NCBI GenBank assembly: GCA_022565355.1
Contig: JAIUMU010000001.1
Location: forward strand, 558,001-622,000
Length of the DNA stretch: 64,000 nt
Source of the DNA: Idiomarina sp.
GTDB taxonomy: Bacteria; Pseudomonadota; Gammaproteobacteria; Enterobacterales; Alteromonadaceae
Direction: 5' to 3'
Position numbers and translations under genes: made by a program. The notes below the pieces were generated by a model. That model was not told where the DNA came from. It saw only the letters and a list, made by a program, of their open reading frames with translations, and did no database searches. This document shows, piece after piece, positions 63,636 to 64,000 of this stretch. How positions within the stretch are numbered: position 1 is the stretch's first letter; the number at the start of each line of letters is the position of its first letter.

Positions 63636-63764
63636 GAGCGGGGTACCGAGTGTTAAACAATTGAAGCGCACCGAATAAGCGATACCAGGGGTAAAGTATC
63701 AGCGGCTATGATTACTATTTGCAGTATTCGCAAAATATTAAAAACCATTATACCACTAGAACAA

Positions 63765-63795
63765 GCCCAACAAAGTAAACACTTTGTTGGGCGTT
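63765..63795 (-). terminator. Hairpin after the right-edge partial gene
   Basis: GCCCAACAAAGT and ACTTTGTTGGGC form a 12-bp stem with an AAAC loop. For the leftward gene ending at 63887 the stem is followed by TTGTTCT, only a moderate T-rich run. Confidence 0.55.
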
Positions 63796-63886
63796 TATAT
63801 ACCGAGGATTCTTTCAGGTGTTTTACGCGGGTGTTCTGGGCGTTTTCCTTTAACTGCGTTTAGCAACCAGGTGATAGCTAACCTAG

Positions 63887-64000
63887 CTACTGCGAACAGC
63901 TGTATTGCGATTGCGCTACACAAAGTTGCTCAACTTCTTCTTGGGAGCCTCCGCCCATGCAGAAATCGAGGCGAATAAGCTTTTCTTCCGCTTGGCTTGC
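63887..64000 (-). CDS. C-terminal end of an unidentified gene, running in from the right edge
   Basis: The minus strand is open from the right edge to a TAG at 63887-63889, giving 37 residues that include KLIRLDFCMGGGSQEEVEQL and end CSQ, with three cysteines. The frame is open and codon use looks normal, but a fragment of this length could be chance. A hairpin follows about 95 nt downstream, which supports a gene end. Family unknown. Confidence 0.35.
   Translation of the reverse strand, partial: ASQAEEKLIRLDFCMGGGSQEEVEQLCVAQSQYSCSQ

Noticed and set aside
1..64000. CRISPR arrays, tRNA/rRNA genes, insertion sequences, prophage or toxin-antitoxin islands
   Set aside because: No regularly spaced repeats, no cloverleaf-like segments noticed, and no transposase, integrase or phage structural proteins among the open frames; the window reads as ordinary core chromosome.

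Overview
The window is a continuous, gene-dense stretch of chromosome from a marine-type gammaproteobacterium. Gene content (seqA, hda, the block ybfF-DUF2788-ybfE-fldA-fur, perM-bepA-arsC, an sdhCDAB-sucABCD cluster beside gltA, metA of the succinyl type, ycaO) and moderate GC point to the Alteromonadales, most likely Idiomarinaceae (Idiomarina, Pseudidiomarina or Aliidiomarina). That placement is inference from order and protein style; no rRNA is present. I saw no tRNA, rRNA, CRISPR array, insertion sequence, integrase or prophage gene.

Region 1 (1-8.4 kb): perM (partial), bepA, arsC-like, DUF2069, then DUF2066-hda on the minus strand behind a promoter region with a perfect DnaA box, an MFS transporter, and seqA-pgm. 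Two regulators of replication initiation (Hda, SeqA) lie here. Region 2 (8.5-12.1 kb): ybfF, DUF2788, ybfE, fldA, fur and a saccharopine-dehydrogenase-like oxidoreductase read rightward; glnS faces them across a bidirectional terminator. Region 3 (13.9-19.9 kb): a small unknown membrane gene and pxpA-pxpB-pxpC (5-oxoprolinase), a Tat-exported PhoX-type phosphatase behind a Pho box, and an OmpW porin. Region 4 (19.9-26.7 kb): a leftward set of acyl-CoA dehydrogenase, APH-type kinase, histidine phosphatase, SDR, PhzF-like protein and alpha/beta hydrolase, with a divergent LysR gene. The dehydrogenase and kinase resemble the two halves of ACAD10/ACAD11, so the set probably feeds hydroxy-acyl-CoAs into beta-oxidation.

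Region 5 (26.8-29.5 kb): a His-rich AztD-like zinc-binding lipoprotein behind a good Zur box, and a Sel1-repeat protein. Region 6 (29.6-41.1 kb): the TCA cluster sdhCDAB-sucAB-sucCD, leftward from a recognisable promoter, with gltA divergent. An intrinsic terminator lies between sdhB and sucA, and a group of hairpins between sucB and sucC, so the cluster is probably expressed as three unequal parts. Region 7 (41.2-43.6 kb): metA and metY converge on a perfect 36-nt palindrome, and metY carries a MetJ operator. Region 8 (43.8-52.2 kb): an RND adaptor, two overlapping RND pumps and a DMT transporter. Region 9 (52.3-64 kb): rhlE, rnk behind an attenuator-like terminator, sbcD-sbcC, a metallophosphoesterase, an unrecognised large membrane protein, an OsmC-YcaO fusion, and the 3' end of an unidentified gene.

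The most interesting items are the ACAD10/11-like set, the solitary Zur-box/AztD-like gene, the partitioning of the sdh-suc cluster, the DnaA box upstream of hda, and the metA/metY substrate question.
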